Source of the DNA: Oceanobacillus timonensis
GTDB lineage: Bacteria; Bacillota; Bacilli; Bacillales; Amphibacillaceae
DNA: 64,000 bases
Direction: 5' to 3'
NCBI RefSeq assembly: GCF_900166635.1
Contig: NZ_LT800497.1
Coordinates: forward strand, 1,154,303 to 1,218,302
The notes beneath the pieces were generated by a model. That model had not been told where the DNA came from and made no database searches. It worked only from the letters and a program-made list of their open reading frames with translations. Both the position numbers and the translations under genes were made by a program. Shown here piece after piece: positions 36,427-45,207 of this stretch; the stretch's first letter is position 1; every line of letters starts with the position of its first letter.

Positions 36427-36915
36427 ATGGATACAGATAAACATATAATATTTAGATTAAAAGAACAAACCTTTGCAGTTCATGTGCAGCAAATTGTTTC
36501 CATAGAACGGGCTTTATCTTTGACGAAGGTTCCCCGTACACCTGATTTTCTAAAAGGGGTCACGGAAATGCGCGGGATGATGACGCCGATTATCGATTTA
36601 CGTGAAAGGTTGGATCTTGGTACTGTCGAAATAACCGATCAGACAAGAACGCTTGTGGTGCAAGTGGATGAGATGCAAATTGGTATGGTCGTTGATCAGG
36701 CAACAGAAGTGAAGGATATACCCGCTTCATTCATTAAATCTGCACCGAAGCTGGTAGGGGAAATAAAAGATACCTTTTTATTAGGTGTAGCAACCATAGA
36801 CAAGGAACTAATCTTATTATTAGACTTAGAACAGATTATCCAGTTTACCGAAAGAAATCAACTCAAAGAAATAATAGAAGAAATAGATAACCCGGAGCAA
36901 TCCATAGAAAATTAA
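36427..36915 (+). CDS. cheW: Chemotaxis coupling protein CheW
   Basis: A 162-residue CheW-domain protein (IIFRLKEQTFAVHVQQIVSI, then VTEMRGMMTPIIDLRERL and LLGVATIDKELILLLDLEQI). CheW links chemoreceptors to CheA. The acidic C-terminal tail of about 20 residues goes beyond the domain. It lies 28 bases after cheA with GAAAGGGG before the ATG and ends at a terminator, closing the motA-motB-cheA-cheW operon. Confidence 0.95.
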   Translation: MDTDKHIIFRLKEQTFAVHVQQIVSIERALSLTKVPRTPDFLKGVTEMRGMMTPIIDLRERLDLGTVEITDQTRTLVVQVDEMQIGMVVDQATEVKDIPASFIKSAPKLVGEIKDTFLLGVATIDKELILLLDLEQIIQFTERNQLKEIIEEIDNPEQSIEN

Positions 36916-36918
36916 TTT

Positions 36919-36956
36919 AAAAACACTTAATCAAGTATTTCTGATTAAGTGTTTTT
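36919..36956 (+). terminator. Terminator of the mot-che operon
   Basis: AAAAACACTTAATC (36919-36932) and GATTAAGTGTTTTT (36943-36956) form a perfect 14-base stem with a terminal T tract. Confidence 0.9.
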
Positions 36957-37113
36957 ATTAAATGAAAATAAGAATAGGAGTATTTCCTGGGAAATATTAT
37001 AGAATAATTTGTAGAAATAACTGTTATACACAGAAATGAATATTTCCATAGCCAAAACAGGAGGATTTCCATTATACTTAAATCAGACAATAGAGAAATG
37101 AGGAATGGCATAA

Positions 37114-37851
37114 ATGACAAAACCTATTAAACTAATTGCTTTGGATATGGATGGGACATTACTAAACCCGGCCCTCGAGATATCCAAACGCAATAAAGCA
37201 GCAATCCAAGAAGCGTTAAATCAAGGCATCCAAGTAGTCTTAAGTACGGGACGGGGAATGGACACATGTTATCCATATGCGCAAGACTTAAACTTACAGA
37301 CTTTTTTGATCACAGCTAATGGCGGGGAAGTATGGACGATGGAAAAAGAGTTACTGCAAAGAAAACTGCTTTCTGCTAATATTGTAGAAGACTTAAATCA
37401 AATTACAAAAGAAAAGGGCGTACGTCGTTGGATGATTTCTACTGAAAAAGTATTTCAAGAGGATGAAATTGTAAACATCCATGATTATCAATGGTTAAAA
37501 TTTGGATGTGCTTCGGAAAATCCGGAAAAACTGCGAGAAGTACAGGAAAGATTAATGGAATGGGAGGAGCTGGAATTAACGAATTCCTTACCTACAAATA
37601 TTGAAATTAATCCAAAAGGTGTAAGTAAAGCAAACGCATTAGATTTTCTATGTGAGCGTACTGGTATTTCAATGGAGGAAATCATGGCAGTTGGCGACAG
37701 TCTGAATGATATGAAAATGATTCAAAAAGTCGGCGTAGGTGTCGCAATGGGAAATGCGCAAGATGTCATAAAAGAAGCAGCTAACGCTGTCACATTCAGC
37801 AATATAGAAGATGGTGTCGGGAAAGCTATTGAAAAATTTGCTTTAAAATAA
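37114..37851 (+). CDS. Cof-type HAD-superfamily phosphatase
   Basis: A 245-residue haloacid-dehalogenase-like phosphatase of the Cof/IIB type. ALDMDGTLL (motif I, Asp nucleophile), STGRG (motif II) and MAVGDSLNDMKMI (motif IV) are all present, plus the lysine in KGVSKANAL. Such proteins dephosphorylate sugar phosphates, FMN or related metabolites in the cytoplasm. It is somewhat shorter than the usual 260-290 residues, with a reduced cap. The ATG follows GAGGAA. It is monocistronic, with a terminator 60 bases downstream. Confidence 0.92.
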   Translation: MTKPIKLIALDMDGTLLNPALEISKRNKAAIQEALNQGIQVVLSTGRGMDTCYPYAQDLNLQTFLITANGGEVWTMEKELLQRKLLSANIVEDLNQITKEKGVRRWMISTEKVFQEDEIVNIHDYQWLKFGCASENPEKLREVQERLMEWEELELTNSLPTNIEINPKGVSKANALDFLCERTGISMEEIMAVGDSLNDMKMIQKVGVGVAMGNAQDVIKEAANAVTFSNIEDGVGKAIEKFALK

Positions 37852-37909
37852 TGAATCTGTCAAGAGACAATTCAAAAGGTTACGTGGTATATAAATGAAA
37901 GAGGGAAAT

Positions 37910-37943
37910 CGGACAGTATTATAGTAATACTGTCCGGTTTTTT
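37910..37943 (+). terminator. Terminator after the HAD phosphatase gene
   Basis: CGGACAGTATTA (37910-37921) pairs with TAATACTGTCCG (37925-37936) and is followed by GTTTTTT. Confidence 0.9.
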
Positions 37944-38126
37944 AGGAATGAAGCATAAATGAAAAAAGGGTGCATAAAATAAAAAAGAAGAGCATTTTAA
38001 TTTTGAAAGAAGGACAGTATACAGAATAGGAAAATGGTACAAGCTATAAGAAGATGCCAACGGAAAAAAGAACCTGACAAAGATATTATCATTGAAAAGA
38101 TTTCGAAAAGTTGTTATGCTTAAAAG

Positions 38127-38155
38127 TTTCACTCTTTCATTAATTAGCGTATACT
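38127..38155 (+). promoter_or_regulatory. Promoter of the YdjO-like gene
   Basis: TTTCAC (38127-38132) and TATACT (38150-38155) are 17 bases apart, leaving a leader of about 70 bases. The 180 bases between the preceding terminator and this promoter hold nothing recognisable. Confidence 0.5.
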
Positions 38156-38230
38156 GTATATAAGGGTGTGTTGTCAGAGTCCGTTTTAACGGGTTTTGAA
38201 ACATTCTCTATAAGGAAGGGAGATGCTATA

Positions 38231-38413
38231 ATGTCTTTTTCTCGCGGACCAAAAGAACCAGTACAAGAAGTTGAAACGAATGTATGGTCATGTACGCAAG
38301 AAGATTGTCAAGGATGGATGAGAGAATCATTTAGTTTTGAAGATGAACCGAGCTGCCCTTTATGTCAATCTGAAATGACAAAAGAAGTTCGCGTAATTCC
38401 GGAATTGAAGTAA
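38231..38413 (+). CDS. YdjO-like cold-inducible small zinc-ribbon protein
   Basis: A 60-residue protein with two CxxC-type knuckles: WSCTQEDCQGWMRESF and EDEPSCPLCQSEMT. It resembles Bacillus YdjO, annotated as a cold-inducible protein of unknown function. Cys22, Cys27, Cys43 and Cys46 could bind one zinc ion. ATG 38231 follows GGAAGGGAG by about 8 bases; the frame continues upstream but without a ribosome site. It is probably monocistronic. Confidence 0.88.
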   Translation: MSFSRGPKEPVQEVETNVWSCTQEDCQGWMRESFSFEDEPSCPLCQSEMTKEVRVIPELK

Positions 38414-38536
38414 ATAGTATCTCTATTATTTAGTAGGATCAGACGCAGGATGAAGGGAAGCAGCATTTTTCACCTGTGTTAATCAGGAGATCTAGCGCTC
38501 GTTTATAATAAAAGAAGGGAAGGCGCTTATGCTGTG

Positions 38537-38574
38537 AAAAAGCCCCTGCATTGATTGGTGCAGGGGCTTTTTGC
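38537..38574 (+). terminator. Terminator upstream of the aldehyde dehydrogenase gene
   Basis: AAAAAGCCCCTGCA (38537-38550) and TGCAGGGGCTTTTT (38559-38572) form a perfect 14-base stem. It lies about 125 bases after the YdjO-like gene. A TATAAT-like box at about 38503 could also give a very short transcript ending here. Confidence 0.9.
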
Positions 38575-38592
38575 TGATTAAAAATAAAATAG

Positions 38593-38621
38593 TTGAAATT
38601 ATTGTAAAAGTGAAATATAAT
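38593..38621 (+). promoter_or_regulatory. Sigma-A promoter of the aldehyde dehydrogenase gene
   Basis: TTGAAA (38593-38598) and TATAAT (38616-38621) are separated by 17 bases. A cre site lies about 40 bases after the predicted start. Confidence 0.7.
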
Positions 38622-38664
38622 TTGCTATACTTATAGTAACAAACAAATGAATACTACCACTAAA

Positions 38665-38679
38665 TTGTAATCGCTTACA
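38665..38679. promoter_or_regulatory. cre site (CcpA) before the aldehyde dehydrogenase gene
   Basis: TTGTAATCGCTTACA fits the cre consensus WTGNAANCGNWNNCW at all 15 positions. It sits between the promoter at 38593-38621 and the start codon, where CcpA would act as a roadblock. This implies repression of acetaldehyde/ethanol-type catabolism while preferred sugars are present. Confidence 0.75.
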
Positions 38680-38696
38680 CTAAAGGAGGAATTTGA

Positions 38697-40217
38697 ATGA
38701 GATATGCTAATCCAAATACAGAAGGTGCTATTGTAAATTATGAAAAGCGTTATGATAATTACATTGGCGGGAAATATCAGCCGCCGGTAAAGGGAAACTA
38801 CTTTGAAAATACAACCCCGATTACAGGGGAAGTGTTTTGCGAGTTGGCCCGTTCCACAAAAGAAGATGTTGACGCGGCAATTGATGCAGCATATGAAGCA
38901 AAAGATGCCTGGGGAGAAACTTCTGTTGCCGAACGTGCGCTTATTTTACACCGTATTGCTGATCGTATGGAAGAAAATCTGGAAAAATTGGCAGTAGCGG
39001 AGAGCTGGGAGAATGGAAAAGCAGTCCGTGAGACATTGGCAGCAGATATTCCGTTGGCAATTGACCATTTCCGTTATTTTGCAGGTACGATTCGTGCGCA
39101 AGAAGGAACGTTAAGCCAAATTGATAATGATACGGTTGCTTATCATTTCCATGAACCTTTAGGAGTTGTTGGCCAAATTATTCCATGGAACTTCCCGATA
39201 CTCATGGCAACTTGGAAACTGGCACCGGCGTTAGCTGCCGGAAACTGTGTTGTGTTGAAGCCTGCTGAACAGACGCCGGCGTCCATTCATGTTCTGCTTG
39301 ATTTAATAAAGGACTTATTGCCGGATGGTGTCTTAAATATTGTAAATGGCTTTGGTGTAGAAGCCGGAAAACCACTTGCAACGAATAGTCGTATTGCAAA
39401 AATTGCCTTTACTGGAGAAACGACAACAGGACGTCTGATTATGCAGTATGCGTCTGAAAATATTATTCCGGTAACACTGGAACTGGGTGGAAAGTCGCCT
39501 AATATATTCTTTGAGGATATTTTGGATAAGGATGACAGCTTTGTTGATAAAGCAATTGAAGGAATGGTTATGTTTGCTTTGAACCAGGGAGAAGTTTGCA
39601 CATGTCCTTCCCGGGCACTTGTCCACGAATCAATTTATGATCGCTTTATGGAAAAAGCAATTGAACGTGTCAAACAAATTAAAATTGGACACCCGCTGGA
39701 TACAGAGACCATGATGGGGGCACAGGCTTCGGAAGAACAATTTGAAAAAATTAAATCTTATCTCGATATTGGTAAGCAGGAAGGTGCTGAGATTCTTGTT
39801 GGCGGTGAGGTGAATGAGCTTGACGGCGAACTGGCCTCCGGATATTATGTCCAGCCAACGATTTTCAAAGGAAATAATAAGATGCGTATTTTCCAGGAAG
39901 AGATTTTTGGCCCAGTATTAGCCGTAACTACATTTAAAGATAAAGAAGAGGCATTGGAAATTGCGAATGATACGCTTTATGGATTAGGTTCCGGTATCTG
40001 GACACGCGATATGAATACAGCCTATCGTTTTGGGCGTGGCATTCAGGCTGGACGTGTATGGACAAATTGTTATCATCAATATCCGGCACATGCTGCGTTT
40101 GGAGGCTATAAAAAGTCAGGAATCGGCAGAGAAAACCATTTAATGATGCTGGATCATTATCAGCAGACAAAAAACTTGCTCGTCAGCTATAGTGAAAGTC
40201 CAGACGGCTTATTCTAG
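38697..40217 (+). CDS. NAD-dependent aldehyde dehydrogenase (acetaldehyde type)
   Basis: A 506-residue soluble enzyme of the class that includes bacterial acetaldehyde dehydrogenases (AldB/ExaC-like). [20 protein letters not shown] marks the cofactor domain, FTGETTTGR the NAD loop, LELGGKSPN carries the general base Glu262, and [11 protein letters not shown] the catalytic Cys301. It oxidises short aldehydes to acids. GGAGGAA precedes the ATG. A DUF779 gene follows, a pairing typical of this subfamily. Substrate is inferred from the subgroup. Confidence 0.95.
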   Translation: MRYANPNTEGAIVNYEKRYDNYIGGKYQPPVKGNYFENTTPITGEVFCELARSTKEDVDAAIDAAYEAKDAWGETSVAERALILHRIADRMEENLEKLAVAESWENGKAVRETLAADIPLAIDHFRYFAGTIRAQEGTLSQIDNDTVAYHFHEPLGVVGQIIPWNFPILMATWKLAPALAAGNCVVLKPAEQTPASIHVLLDLIKDLLPDGVLNIVNGFGVEAGKPLATNSRIAKIAFTGETTTGRLIMQYASENIIPVTLELGGKSPNIFFEDILDKDDSFVDKAIEGMVMFALNQGEVCTCPSRALVHESIYDRFMEKAIERVKQIKIGHPLDTETMMGAQASEEQFEKIKSYLDIGKQEGAEILVGGEVNELDGELASGYYVQPTIFKGNNKMRIFQEEIFGPVLAVTTFKDKEEALEIANDTLYGLGSGIWTRDMNTAYRFGRGIQAGRVWTNCYHQYPAHAAFGGYKKSGIGRENHLMMLDHYQQTKNLLVSYSESPDGLF

Positions 40218-40258
40218 TATAATACTGAAAATGGATGAGAATGTGCATCTGTAGTGAT

Positions 40259-40287
40259 GGCAGGCATAGATTACACATATGCCTGCC
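40259..40287. other. Inverted repeat between the dehydrogenase and DUF779 genes
   Basis: GGCAGGCATA (40259-40268) pairs perfectly with TATGCCTGCC (40278-40287). There is no T tract, so it is more likely an mRNA-processing or stabilising stem, or a protein-binding site, than a terminator. Confidence 0.5.
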
Positions 40288-40343
40288 GTGATGCGCTAAG
40301 TTAGCAAACGTTCTCCATTGATTTTAATAAGGAGGTATTTTCC

Positions 40344-40712
40344 ATGGTAGACAGAGTGGTTGCGACACAGGGTGCCCAGGATTTGATGACAAAATTAAAG
40401 GATATCCATGGTCCGCTTATGTTCCATCAATCAGGAGGTTGTTGTGACGGGAGTTCACCAATGTGCTATCCGCTTGGAGAATTGAAAACTGGTGATTCCG
40501 ATATTTTATTGGGGAATCTGCAGGGAGATATCCCGTTTTATATTTCCAAAGATCAATTTGAATATTGGAAACACACCCAGCTTATTATTGATGTTGTCAA
40601 TGGAAGAGGCGGCATGTTTTCATTGGAAGGACCTGAAGGAAAAAGATTTTTAACACGTTCCAGAGTATTTACAGAGGAAGAGACAGAAGCATTACACGCA
40701 AGGTCTTCATGA
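40344..40712 (+). CDS. DUF779-family protein associated with aldehyde dehydrogenase
   Basis: A 122-residue cytoplasmic protein with the DUF779 signature: LMFHQSGGCCDGSSPMCYP near residues 27-45 and PFYISKDQFEYWKHTQLIID near residues 67-86. The conserved cysteines could bind a metal. The family is regularly encoded next to acetaldehyde or propanal dehydrogenases, but its biochemical role is not established. It follows the dehydrogenase by about 125 bases and has AAGGAGG before the ATG. Cotranscription is likely because no terminator with a T tract lies between. Confidence 0.9.
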   Translation: MVDRVVATQGAQDLMTKLKDIHGPLMFHQSGGCCDGSSPMCYPLGELKTGDSDILLGNLQGDIPFYISKDQFEYWKHTQLIIDVVNGRGGMFSLEGPEGKRFLTRSRVFTEEETEALHARSS

Positions 40713-40751
40713 TGCAGACAGGGAAGTATCGCACTTTCCTGTTTGCATCAT
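40709..40751 (+). terminator. Hairpin at the end of the DUF779 gene
   Basis: The bases ATGATGCAGACAGGGAAGT (40709-40727) pair almost fully with ACTTTCCTGTTTGCATCAT (40733-40751). The stem includes the stop codon; no long T tract follows, though GTTTTTT occurs about 25 bases later. Confidence 0.5.
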
Positions 40752-40902
40752 AAACAACGAAAGTGGAACTGGAGTTTTTTGCCAGCTGCTTTTCGTTACC
40801 ACACGTTAAAAAATAAAATGTACTTGATTTTTTCAAAAAAATCGGATAGAATAAATTAACTGAAAATTTAGATGTGTATATTGAATAAGGGGGGATAATA
40901 AG

Positions 40903-41355
40903 ATGGTTACTGTAAAAATGTTAAAACCTTATTATGTAAAGACCGAGGAAAAGTATATACGGATTATTTTAGCGTATCAGTATTTCTCAATTATTATGAA
41001 TAAGAATATATATCAATTTATCCCTGTTAAATCTACAGAAGTCCGTATTAACCGCAAAACGAAGAAAATTGAAAATACCGAGGATGTTTTCGCATTTCAA
41101 AAAGAGAAAGAAGTATTGACTATTTCCATGTCACAATTGGTTTCGGTTCCCGGCTTTTTAGAAATGCTTCACCGTATAGCTGAATCCTATTATTTACCTG
41201 AAGATACAGAGGTTGTTTCAGATCAGCAAAGAGCTTTGGATCAACTGGTATCTGAATTAGAGGATGAAAATGTAAAACGACTCATTGATAAAGCGATTGA
41301 TAATGAAGATAAAGAAACGTTTTTAGAATTAACAAATACCTTGAAACATAAATAA
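40903..41355 (+). CDS. IDEAL-domain protein of unknown function
   Basis: A 150-residue protein. The C-terminus (VKRLIDKAIDNEDKETFLEL) matches the IDEAL domain, a short helical hairpin found in several Firmicutes proteins such as YpiB. The N-terminal 110 residues (YYVKTEEKYIRIILAYQYFS onward) look globular but are not recognised. The ATG follows AAGGGGGG. It is flanked by hairpins and is probably monocistronic. No reaction can be assigned. Confidence 0.8.
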   Translation: MVTVKMLKPYYVKTEEKYIRIILAYQYFSIIMNKNIYQFIPVKSTEVRINRKTKKIENTEDVFAFQKEKEVLTISMSQLVSVPGFLEMLHRIAESYYLPEDTEVVSDQQRALDQLVSELEDENVKRLIDKAIDNEDKETFLELTNTLKHK

Positions 41356-41390
41356 TATAAATGGCTTATATGTTTATAAGCGTCCCGACA

Positions 41391-41433
41391 TAGCTGTTTG
41401 GCAAAGAAGTATTGTTGCCAGATAGCTTTTTTG
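41391..41433 (+). terminator. Terminator after the IDEAL-domain gene
   Basis: TAGCTGTTTGGCAA (41391-41404) pairs with TTGCCAGATAGCT (41415-41427) with minor mismatch, followed by TTTTTTG. Confidence 0.75.
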
Positions 41434-41454
41434 TCTACTTCAGAATGGAATAAG

Positions 41455-41494
41455 AAGAGAGGATGGTGTATTTCTCCATACACCATCCTCTCTT
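41455..41494 (-). terminator. Terminator of the penicillin-binding-protein gene
   Basis: AAGAGAGGATGGTGTAT (41455-41471) and ATACACCATCCTCTCTT (41478-41494) form a perfect 17-base stem just past the minus-strand stop codon. Confidence 0.85.
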
Positions 41495-41500
41495 AATGTC

Positions 41501-43495
41501 CTAATCCTCTATATCCATTAGAATATCTGTCCCTTTTTCAACGCCAGAACTGCGGTCATTATTCTTGGTTCCTTCTACCATAATGGCAAGCATTAGATCT
41601 TGGTCATCCGTTGGGTAACCAACAAACCAGCTATTCTCATCACCGCTATCTTCATCAGTCAGTTTTAATTCTGCTGTTCCCGTTTTACCGGAAATAGGAA
41701 AATCTGCTTCATCAGCTGCTTCACCAGTACCTTCTGTTACTACTTTCCGAAGAGAATCTTGTATTTGGTCTGCTTGTTCTTCGGTAACTAAGTCTTCTTT
41801 CCAAAATTGACCTGTTTCTTCCTCTGATAATAGTGTTGGCTGAATCATATCGCCACTGTTTACAAAGGTGGAATATGCGGTTGCCAAGTGCAGGGCGCTC
41901 ATTTGAATTTCACCTTGTCCATAGCTTGTGTGTGCCAGTAAATAGTCGTCGTCTAAATCCCCGGAATTGGAAATGGTAGAATCGGAAACTGGATACGTAT
42001 ATGGAAATTCTTCTCCAACTCCGAATGCTTCCAATCCTTCTGCAAAAGCATCTCCGCCCATTTCGACTGCCTTCATTGCGAAATAGATATTATCTGAACG
42101 TATTAAAGCATCATCTAAATCGACGGGTTCATCGGAAGTGGATACGCGTGTTACATTGTAATCTTCCCATTCCAGTCCATCAATTTCGATGCCTTCATCG
42201 TAATCAATCGTACCGTTTTGCAGCCCGATTGCTCCGGTAATTGGTTTAATGACCGAACCTGGTGCAAAAGTGGAAGAAAAGCGATTTTGCATTGGCTGTA
42301 ATTCATCTTCTTCCATATCACTCCAAAAGTTGGAAGAGGTTCCATAAAGAATATCGTTTGGATCAAATGACGGACTGCTTACTAAAGCCAATGTTTCTCC
42401 TGATTTTGGATCAATGACAGCAGCATTCCCGGGTTCTTCATCAAAACCTTGAAAAACCTTATCCTGAATATTAATATCAATGGTGACTGTAACATTTTCA
42501 CCGTCTTCTGCTTCTTTTTCTGCTAAGACTACATTTTCTTCTCCGTCTTTGGTAACTTCAATCGTAGCTCCTTTTTTACCGCGGAGTTCTTCTTCAAACA
42601 GGCTTTCTAATCCGCGTGCACCAATGTTGTCAGAAGCATCGTATTCGGTTGTATCCAGTTCTTCCAAATCCTCTGCGTTCACTGAACGGAGATAACCTAC
42701 TAATTGAGCTGCTATCTCGCCTTCCGGATAAATTCTGCCTTCCTTTTCCCGGTAGGATACGCCATCAATTGCGTTTAATTCCTGGACGGTATCCGAATCA
42801 TCCGGGAGAATGGTCTTTAATGGTACAAATAAATCGTCTTCCACCCATTCTGCTTCCAAATCGTATTGGATAGAATCGACAGACATTCCAAGTAAACGGC
42901 CGAGTTCCTCAAGAGCTGCTTCATCATCTCCTAATTCACTCGGAATTACTCCAAATTCATATACTTCATCATTAATGGCAAGCGGCATTTGGTTTTTATC
43001 AAGAATTTCCCCTCTAACGGGTTGATTAGTAGCAATTTGAATTTCTCCGCCATCTGCCAAATCAGGGAAAATAAAACCAGAATCCCAATTAATTAGCCAA
43101 CTGTCTTCTTCGTCTTCTTTTTCAACTAGACTCAGTTCAGCTTGATAATCAAATGATATTTCACCGGCTACGGTGTTCATGTTAACAGTGAAAGGAATCG
43201 TTGCTACGCCATCGTCATATGCATTGGCGATTTCTCTCTCTTCTAATGCTTGTACATGCATTTCAATATCGGAGGCAGAAATATCATCATATAATTTCTC
43301 TAATCGTAAAGCGGAATCTTCTTCTGCATATGTATCCTTCGCTTCTTGGGAGAATAGATTATACAGCGATTCATAATCTCCTTCTTCTACGGCATCTGCG
43401 TATTGATTTAACGTATCGGTCGGGTCGGTTTGTTCTTCAGAGCACCCGGCTAATAGGGTGATAAAAAGAATAAGCCATAAACTTTTTTTCCACAT
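41501..43495 (-). CDS. Class B penicillin-binding lipoprotein (PBP3/MecA-like transpeptidase)
   Basis: A 664-residue protein anchored by a lipoprotein signal (MWKKSLWLILFITLLAGC, lipidated Cys18). An NTF2-like N-terminal domain (about 25-145) precedes a dimerisation domain and the transpeptidase. The catalytic motifs are SVIK (Ser414), SDN (467-469) and SGKTGTAEL near residue 620. The domain order is that of MecA and Bacillus PbpC. It cross-links peptidoglycan on the outer face of the membrane. The protein is unusually acidic, which suits high-salt surroundings. MecA-like architecture alone does not prove beta-lactam resistance. Confidence 0.93.
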   Translation of the reverse strand: MWKKSLWLILFITLLAGCSEEQTDPTDTLNQYADAVEEGDYESLYNLFSQEAKDTYAEEDSALRLEKLYDDISASDIEMHVQALEEREIANAYDDGVATIPFTVNMNTVAGEISFDYQAELSLVEKEDEEDSWLINWDSGFIFPDLADGGEIQIATNQPVRGEILDKNQMPLAINDEVYEFGVIPSELGDDEAALEELGRLLGMSVDSIQYDLEAEWVEDDLFVPLKTILPDDSDTVQELNAIDGVSYREKEGRIYPEGEIAAQLVGYLRSVNAEDLEELDTTEYDASDNIGARGLESLFEEELRGKKGATIEVTKDGEENVVLAEKEAEDGENVTVTIDINIQDKVFQGFDEEPGNAAVIDPKSGETLALVSSPSFDPNDILYGTSSNFWSDMEEDELQPMQNRFSSTFAPGSVIKPITGAIGLQNGTIDYDEGIEIDGLEWEDYNVTRVSTSDEPVDLDDALIRSDNIYFAMKAVEMGGDAFAEGLEAFGVGEEFPYTYPVSDSTISNSGDLDDDYLLAHTSYGQGEIQMSALHLATAYSTFVNSGDMIQPTLLSEEETGQFWKEDLVTEEQADQIQDSLRKVVTEGTGEAADEADFPISGKTGTAELKLTDEDSGDENSWFVGYPTDDQDLMLAIMVEGTKNNDRSSGVEKGTDILMDIED

Positions 43496-43630
43496 TTTCT
43501 AACCCCCATTAAAAAATATCTGTTTACGTAAAAGTATACCACGTTCTGGTTTATATAAAGAACAATGACTAGAAAGTCATAAACTTTTAAAAATATAGAT
43601 TCTCAATCAGGAAAATAAGAGATTGTGAGA

Positions 43631-43665
43631 AAAACGCCACGCTGTAATAACCAGGTGACGTTTTG
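43631..43665 (-). terminator. Terminator of the LCP-family gene
   Basis: On the minus strand AAAACGTCAC and GTGGCGTTTT pair with one mismatch, followed by T and CTC. A second T-less stem (43695-43708 with 43716-43729) lies nearer the stop codon. Confidence 0.5.
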
Positions 43666-43739
43666 TTTCCTTTTGGAATCAGCTATCACATTACCTGAAG
43701 AACTTTCAATAGGTATGAAAGTTCTTCAGCACAGCCGCT

Positions 43740-44702
43740 CTATTCCTGTTCCATATGTTCGGTAATGGTCGTGTGGATACGATTGATTTCATCATCTGGT
43801 ACAACATAATACCAGACTCCGCTGATTGTTTGACCGTCTCCGTCGATTTCCATTGTTTCTACATTATTTCTTGTTCCACTGTAGTCTTTAAATAAACTTT
43901 GTAATCGTTTCATGTCTAAATCAGTCTGGACGTTATTTCCTAAGATGTCCAGGATATTACTTGCTTTCGTAATACTTGAAAAACTTGCTGCTTCATCCAT
44001 TGCAGCAACAATCACATCACGTTGACGTTCATTTCTTCCCATATCGCCGCGGCTATCTTCTTTTCGCATGCGAATGTAGGATAGAGCTTCTTCCCCATTT
44101 AAATTGACGTTTCCTTCATTGAAATCATGCCCATCTTGCGAAAAAGCTGTACTATTTTCGACGTTAACGCCGCCTAAGGCATCAATACCTTGCTGGAAAC
44201 CTTCCATATTCACACGTACGTAAGAATGAATTGGTACATCAAAAGTATCCTCTACGGTCTCTACCGATAATTCGGTACCGCCTCCCGTTTCAGCAGATTC
44301 ACCAAATGCGTATGCATGGTTAATTTTATCCATGCCCCGGTCCGGAATGTTCACATATGTATCACGCGGGATACTTAACATAAGCATGGAGTCTGTTTTT
44401 GGATTTAATGAAAGTAAGATCATCGTATCCGAACGCCCAACATCTCCATCACGTTCATCTACTCCCAGAAGCAGCATGTTCACTGCATCTGAATCATTAT
44501 AGATCCGATTAATCTGATCTTGCCGTTCAGGATCATTATCTCTGTCTAACGGGCTATGCATCGATTCTACAACATTGCCAATCTGGTTCCAAATAAAGAA
44601 AGCTCCACCGCCAATGACTAAAATGAAAAACAAAATGATTCCACCAACAATAAATGGCCATTTCTTTCTTTTACGATTTCTACTATCTACTCTAGATACC
44701 AA
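43740..44702 (-). CDS. LytR-CpsA-Psr (LCP) family wall-polymer transferase
   Basis: A 320-residue membrane-anchored protein. A basic cytoplasmic start (RNRKRKKWP) is followed by one membrane helix (residues 16-38) and an extracellular LCP domain with NMLLLGVDERDGDVGRSDTM, MLSIPRDTYVNIP and SYIRMRKEDSRGDMGRNERQ. The arginines and aspartates in these motifs bind the polyprenyl-phosphate substrate. LCP enzymes attach wall teichoic acids to peptidoglycan. The position next to yvyE and degS matches Bacillus yvhJ (tagV). It reads minus, with its own promoter at 44776-44804. Confidence 0.92.
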   Translation of the reverse strand: MVSRVDSRNRKRKKWPFIVGGIILFFILVIGGGAFFIWNQIGNVVESMHSPLDRDNDPERQDQINRIYNDSDAVNMLLLGVDERDGDVGRSDTMILLSLNPKTDSMLMLSIPRDTYVNIPDRGMDKINHAYAFGESAETGGGTELSVETVEDTFDVPIHSYVRVNMEGFQQGIDALGGVNVENSTAFSQDGHDFNEGNVNLNGEEALSYIRMRKEDSRGDMGRNERQRDVIVAAMDEAASFSSITKASNILDILGNNVQTDLDMKRLQSLFKDYSGTRNNVETMEIDGDGQTISGVWYYVVPDDEINRIHTTITEHMEQE

Positions 44703-44775
44703 TATATTCTCCTCAATTCTATCCCTAATTTAAACAAATTTTTACTAATTGTCAGGAAAAATAAATCTGTAATAG

Positions 44776-44804
44776 ATTATATCGAAATTTAGGTTAATCG
44801 TCTA
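44776..44804 (-). promoter_or_regulatory. Promoter of the LCP-family gene
   Basis: On the minus strand TAGACG (complement of 44799-44804) and TATAAT (complement of 44776-44781) are 17 bases apart, about 70 bases before the start codon. Confidence 0.6.
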
Positions 44805-44866
44805 TGCTAAAAACAAATATTTAATCTATTGATTTCGATTTCAAACCAAAAATTTAGCGAAAAAAG

Positions 44867-44895
44867 TAGACAAGTTGTATATTTTTTTATAGAAT
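44867..44895 (+). promoter_or_regulatory. Promoter of the small gene at 45012
   Basis: TAGACA (44867-44872) and TAGAAT (44890-44895) are 17 bases apart on the plus strand. With the divergent LCP promoter this accounts for most of the 310-base gap at 44703-45011. Confidence 0.5.
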
Positions 44896-45011
44896 GACGA
44901 TTAATGAGAGTGTTCAACTTAGAGAACGATATTACATATTCTGCTTGGCAGCGTAATGATTTACGACTTTGAACAGGTATTTAAGAAAATATATTTAAAG
45001 GCGGTAGATGA

Positions 45012-45158
45012 ATGGGCAGAGAGCAAGAGCAATATCAAAAGATTTTAAAAAGAGTCATTCATGATACGGAGAGTCAAAAAGTGAATTCGATGGATGAAAT
45101 CATTCAGTTACTTATTAAGGAATTATCCCTAAACACGAGTATAAAGAAAAGTTATTAA
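45012..45158 (+). CDS. Small protein of unknown function (48 aa)
   Basis: ATG 45012 opens a 48-codon frame ending in TAA at 45156-45158, with AAAGGCGG about 8 bases upstream and a strong terminator immediately after. The protein is hydrophilic and helical (MGREQEQYQKILKRVIHD, then MDEIIQLLIKELSL) and has no cysteines or membrane segment. The presence of promoter, ribosome site, frame and terminator in order makes it credible. I do not recognise a family; a short regulatory or adaptor helix is possible. Confidence 0.7.
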   Translation: MGREQEQYQKILKRVIHDTESQKVNSMDEIIQLLIKELSLNTSIKKSY

Positions 45159-45161
45159 AGC

Positions 45162-45207
45162 AAAAGCTCTGCCGGATGCTGAAAAACATCCGGCAGAGCT
45201 TTTTTTC
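45162..45207. terminator. Bidirectional terminator between the small gene and yvyE
   Basis: AAAAGCTCTGCCGGATG (45162-45178) and CATCCGGCAGAGCTTTT (45187-45203) form a perfect 17-base stem, with A and T tracts on both sides for convergent genes. Confidence 0.92.

Noticed and set aside
38414..38574. Possible small RNA between the YdjO-like gene and the aldehyde dehydrogenase gene
   Set aside because: A TATAAT-like box and a strong terminator are present, but no convincing -35 box, and the terminator can simply serve the upstream gene.
41501..43495. MecA-type beta-lactam resistance gene
   Set aside because: The domain layout is MecA-like, but ordinary Bacillaceae class B PBPs share it; nothing in the sequence shows low beta-lactam affinity or transfer.
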